The notes below the pieces were generated by a model. That model did not search any database, was not told the origin of the DNA, and saw nothing but the letters and a program-made list of their open reading frames with translations. Source: Membranipora membranacea (taxonomy: Eukaryota; Bryozoa; Gymnolaemata; Cheilostomatida; Membraniporidae). From it: a stretch of 64,000 bases of DNA. The stretch is from NCBI GenBank assembly GCA_914767715.1, contig OU612067.1, positions 16,001,001-16,065,000 of the forward strand, read 5' to 3'. This document shows positions 60,331 to 64,000 of the stretch, one piece after another; the first letter of the stretch is position 1, and each line of letters begins with the position of its first letter. The position numbers and the translations under genes are program-made.

Positions 60331-61559
60331 GGCCTCGAAACAGCGCTTGACTCATGGTTTCTAGCTGAAGACCTGTGTGTTGTGCAGTGGTACGCGCACC
60401 ACTCTATGTTGTATCATCATGCACTAACAAATAGACCTGCAGACTACAGAACATCAACATTTTCCATAATTAGTTGCACAGTTGCCAAAACTGGATCTGC
60501 AAACCTGTAAAATCCTAACAAATTATGAACTGATGCATTGCGAAATCTATGGTTCATCTGATTAGTAAATTTGCCATTTTAATGTATGAGTAGAAAGCAT
60601 AGAAGGGGACATGCCCATGTTCTAAATTCATTGCACTTATCTCACCTTGTTGAAATGATTCCCACTTCTTGTCAGCTTTGACTTACAATTATGACGTGAT
60701 AGTGCTAACAGCTGACTCACTTATACACTTGTTAGCTTGACTTAAAATGAATAAGGGATAAGGGATGTGATTGGATTGAGGCGATAAATGGCAACTACTC
60801 ATGCTCAATTGTGTAAATAAGAGAGCATTATCAACTCGATCAACTTCCTTGTTAAAATAACTTAATAAACAATACGATACATGCTTTGACCACTAAATTA
60901 TTATTTTTTGTAGTCGTCTGTCCATGGGCAGAGGACAAACAACTCCCTTAATCGGAGATCTATTCGGCCTTGTGAGTAAAAGAATAATGACAACTTTTAA
61001 CATCTGCAGTGATGAGATAAGACATGTCATTATTGAGCTGTAGGTGACTGACTTCTGTGTCAGCCGTTGTCGCATATCTTTCCCAATAACCAAAGAAACA
61101 TAGCAGCACAATGGATCACGAGAAAAATATTATGAGTAAATAATACTGAATTATTTTGAAGACCTAACGCTACTGACTTGACAGGATCGGATTCAAATTT
61201 TTTTGCTCTGAACATGACCTGAATTTGAAAGGCATGTATCATTACATCTCTGGCTAGTATCTGTTTTTTGAGTCACTTGTGGCTCTGGCATATGTTTGTC
61301 ACATTCACCCACACAAGTCCGGTGAGCAAACATGTGTGCAATGTGTCGAACAAGCTAAACATTCATCGATGCAAGTCTGAGATTGCCCAAAAAATCATAC
61401 AATTACAATGATTGATTGCTGATTCCTTTTGTAACGCACCTTCCATCACCCTCAGCTTACTAGATCCTGATATTTACGATGTTCTTCCGAGAGTGCCAAT
61501 TTAAACCATAACAAAAAAAACAATCAACTAATAACAAAATAAGATAAAGGACAAGAATT
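60331..61559. other. Non-coding stretch, nothing recognised
   Basis: AT-rich with short frames only. Confidence 0.4.
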
Positions 61560-61920
61560 TTTTTGGTGGATATCATCAAGTCCATCTGAAGTGGTTGAAA
61601 AAATTTATTTTTTAAATACTTAACTCGTTCAGGGATCTAATATGTCGTGAAGATTGTTGAAAACTATCGCAATACTGTTGACAAAAGTATTATAAGGAGC
61701 TTATATGGATATCTCCACTCGGAAAATGATGTGAAAAATAAATATAAAATTGATCTTAGTTAGAGTTAGGTGCCATTTGATTTCATATCTTGTAACACTT
61801 ACTGGCAGTCAAATAGTAGTTAGCAAGCTCGAGCAATTTAATTTGTCTCAATGATCTAACAAGATTGTGAGTGGATAGGTAAGGTACTTCGGAACAGAGT
61901 GTGGTTCTGAAGCTCGTTTT
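61560..61920 (-). pseudogene. Possible decayed LINE 3' end
   Basis: Read on the minus strand it recalls the LINE C-terminal piece at 48300-48770 (DKLNCSSLLTTI-like, then a hydrophilic NSxxx-rich part), with many stops. Weak evidence. Confidence 0.3.
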
Positions 61921-62829
61921 TGGATCAGATATAGCTGGTTTGTGGTATAATCTGGAATTATAATGTGTTATTTATGTATACCGTAAATGAGGTGACAGAA
62001 CGAAAAATTATGATGGAGCTTCAATGCAACCCTCTTGATAAAACATTGTGATAAATGTCAAAGATATTCGACAGGGAAGTTGATAACAATTGCCATACTC
62101 TTTCACTGATTATTATGATATTATAATGCACATTGGCTCACAATCAATGCTCCCAGCCAATCACATAGGCGAAATTGTCGAATACCTTATCTAGTTCACT
62201 ATATTATATTATGCCATTGTGTCGGATAAATTGGTTCCAGTAAGTACTAACTTTGAACTACAGTATTTCCCTCATATACCGCTCAGCAAACAGGAGCATT
62301 GAGCGCATTGACAGTTTTACAAATGGGTAAGTGCACTAGCTTTGAAGGTTTTGGAATGGGCTCATATTCTGCTATACTTGGGACACGCATGACATGATGG
62401 CCGGGCTCTATATCTGGTGCTGCATCACTTTGCAGGCTTGTCCGAGTTACCCTAAAAACCTCCTGCCGGCAGGACGGGGCAGCACCCAAGTTGATGAAGC
62501 TCTTATAATCTTTGATCTTTTCGTTCTTTTATTCAGAGAAACCATAACTTCCCACTTCTGGCGAGTGTTACACACAGAGTTTTAATGTTACAATGTTTTA
62601 ACTAACTGCACCTATTGTTATAATAGGTTGAAAACTAGACCTAATGGCTGCGACCTTAGCAGAAACGTTTCACTAAACTTTTAGGTGGACAGTTGGGTGG
62701 TTATAGGGTTAGCCCAAATATCTTGTGTCATCCTACGAAAGAGGGCTACATGTCATGCTTAATTGGGACAAAGACCAATAATTTCCGTTGTCGATTTGCC
62801 TTATCCCAGTTATGTTATGAGGACTTATA
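61921..62829. other. Non-coding stretch upstream of R7 arm
   Basis: No recognised gene or repeat. Confidence 0.4.
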
Positions 62830-64000
62830 CCAAGTAGGTCTATCACTACTGTACATACTCAATAACAAGATTGATATGTAATAGAGGTAAGTTTATAAAG
62901 TTAGCTCAATAGCCAAACTTTCGTGCAAAATGTATAAGTTGTCCAGACCTAACATGCTAATAACCATACTGGCTGTTGCAAACAGATGTTTTTACTTGTA
63001 TTTTCGGTCATGATACAAACACAAAATTTCAAACTCTTCATATTAGGTATGAGAAGTCTGTCCAGATGTAGCTGCCTCCATCTGCTCCTCACAGCATTCA
63101 ATCTCGCATTTAGCCAACATGTCCCTTCAGCAATACTTTGCTCACATGGTGATGCTCTACCACAGAGATTTGGACAAATAATTCACAAACAGGATAATGT
63201 TGGGCTAAACAGAAGCTGTGAGCTGCATCTGCCAGCGCCATCCTCATCATATATGATCATCGAGGGGATATTTGAGACATCTGATCCCGATGGGTGCACT
63301 TCTGGAACACTATCAGTAGACGGCAATCCATTCTGTGTAACACAGGACCAGTTTGACGCCAACTCATCCAGCTCTGAACGACCAATTCAAACTTCATCGA
63401 ACTCAGCAGACTTCAAAGTCTCGTACTATGACACAGGTGACTCAATATAGAAGTGTTTAGATGATTTTAAACATTCTTGGGTCTAGAAACTCTTTGCAAT
63501 GTATTTTGATGATCATTATCCTGGCACAGGTGGAAAAATTAATATCAGCTTATAGTTCAAAGTTCAAGACCAAAAATGGGATCATATCACAGGGACTGTG
63601 TTTCTAGGTTAACATAAAAAGCTGTCCTTCATGGATAACTTTTTTAAGTCGGCTCCATCGTCTGTTTGGAACTTGCAGATTCACAGGTATTTTTTGGAAG
63701 GTTGGATGATTGTAATGCCATAAATGAATAATGAGTAATAAATAATTTTATCTTCTCATCTGATTAAAAAAATCCCAAAAACTATTGTGAGAAGTGTTCC
63801 GTCTGTTATTGTGCCACTGTAAGGATGATGACACCATATTAAACAGTAAAAAAAACGGGAATGAATAAAAATTACCTGGGTGGTGTATTGATTAAAAACA
63901 TCCCAAATCATTCTCAGATCATTGCTTTCCAAATCACTCACTGCTTGATTGGACTATATATTCCTTCACAATAGTTAGGATTTGAGCATGATGATTGAGA
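62830..64000. repeat. Arm 2 of R6/R7 inverted duplication
   Basis: Reverse-complement copy of about 56210-57395. It reaches the window edge, so its far end is unknown. Confidence 0.9.
63049..63436 (+). CDS. R7: first exon of an R6-like receptor (partial gene)
   Basis: An intact exon 1 of 388 nt ends at a GTGACT donor in phase 1, exactly as in R6. It encodes a signal peptide (MRSLSRCSCLHLLLTAFNLA) and the first CUB-like domain, differing from R6's exon 1 at only a few residues (for example SQHVP for SQDVP, CELHL for CELQL, FKVSY for FKISY). Intron 1 runs to the window end. The rest of the gene, including its tail type, lies outside. Confidence 0.85.

Overview
The window looks like AT-rich nuclear DNA of an invertebrate animal. 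It has split genes with GT-AG introns of about 0.2-3 kb, CUB-like and CCP (sushi) receptor exons, tRNA-derived SINEs, non-LTR retrotransposon pieces, a hAT-type element and several inverted-repeat elements. An early-branching animal such as a sponge is my best guess, but the sequence does not prove it.

The window is mainly a cluster of type I transmembrane receptors. Exon joining by eye gives: R1 (+, 3856-8159, 590 aa), R2 (-, 19042-27652), R3 (+, 30866-40147, 750 aa), R4 (-, 43569-46182, 327 aa), a broken R5 (-, 48774-50046), R6 (-, 51376-57175, 651 aa), a chimeric broken copy (-, 57394-58687), and the first exon of R7 (+, from 63049, running out of the window). R1, R2, R3 and R6 share one plan: signal peptide, two CUB-like domains, three or four CCP domains, a membrane segment and a tyrosine-rich tail. 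Nearly all ectodomain exons start and end in phase 1. R4 has one CUB domain, a threonine stalk, a membrane segment and a tail.

Two tail types recur. R1, R2, R5 and R6 end in an ITAM-like module, YxxM/V-x9-12-Y(T/A)(S/A)L close to the C-terminus. R3 and R4 carry (D/E)ND(L/I)Y motifs instead, five NDLY-like sites in R3 and one at the end of R4. R2 and R3 are head-to-head inverted duplicates. Their outer domains are 90-99% identical, but their tails are unrelated. R6 and R7 form a second head-to-head inverted duplicate. This resembles vertebrate paired receptors (one ectodomain, two signalling outputs) and fits an innate recognition or allorecognition locus. Function is inferred, not shown.

Layout: 1-3.8 kb repeats and a receptor exon relic; 3.9-8.2 R1; 8.6-12 relics and a decayed LINE; 12-19 mostly non-coding with a SINE and tandem repeats; 19-27.7 R2 with a 2.7-kb hAT-like insertion; 27.7-30.9 divergent spacer with a minisatellite, SINE and LINE piece; 30.9-40.1 R3 with a 2.3-kb foldback element; 40.1-43.6 SINE and small inverted repeats; 43.6-46.2 R4; 46.2-50.1 mobile-element pieces and R5; 51.4-57.2 R6; 57.4-62.8 broken duplicate and retroelement debris; 62.8-64 R7. 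All exon boundaries come from reading splice sites, phase and paralogue alignment; no transcript was available.
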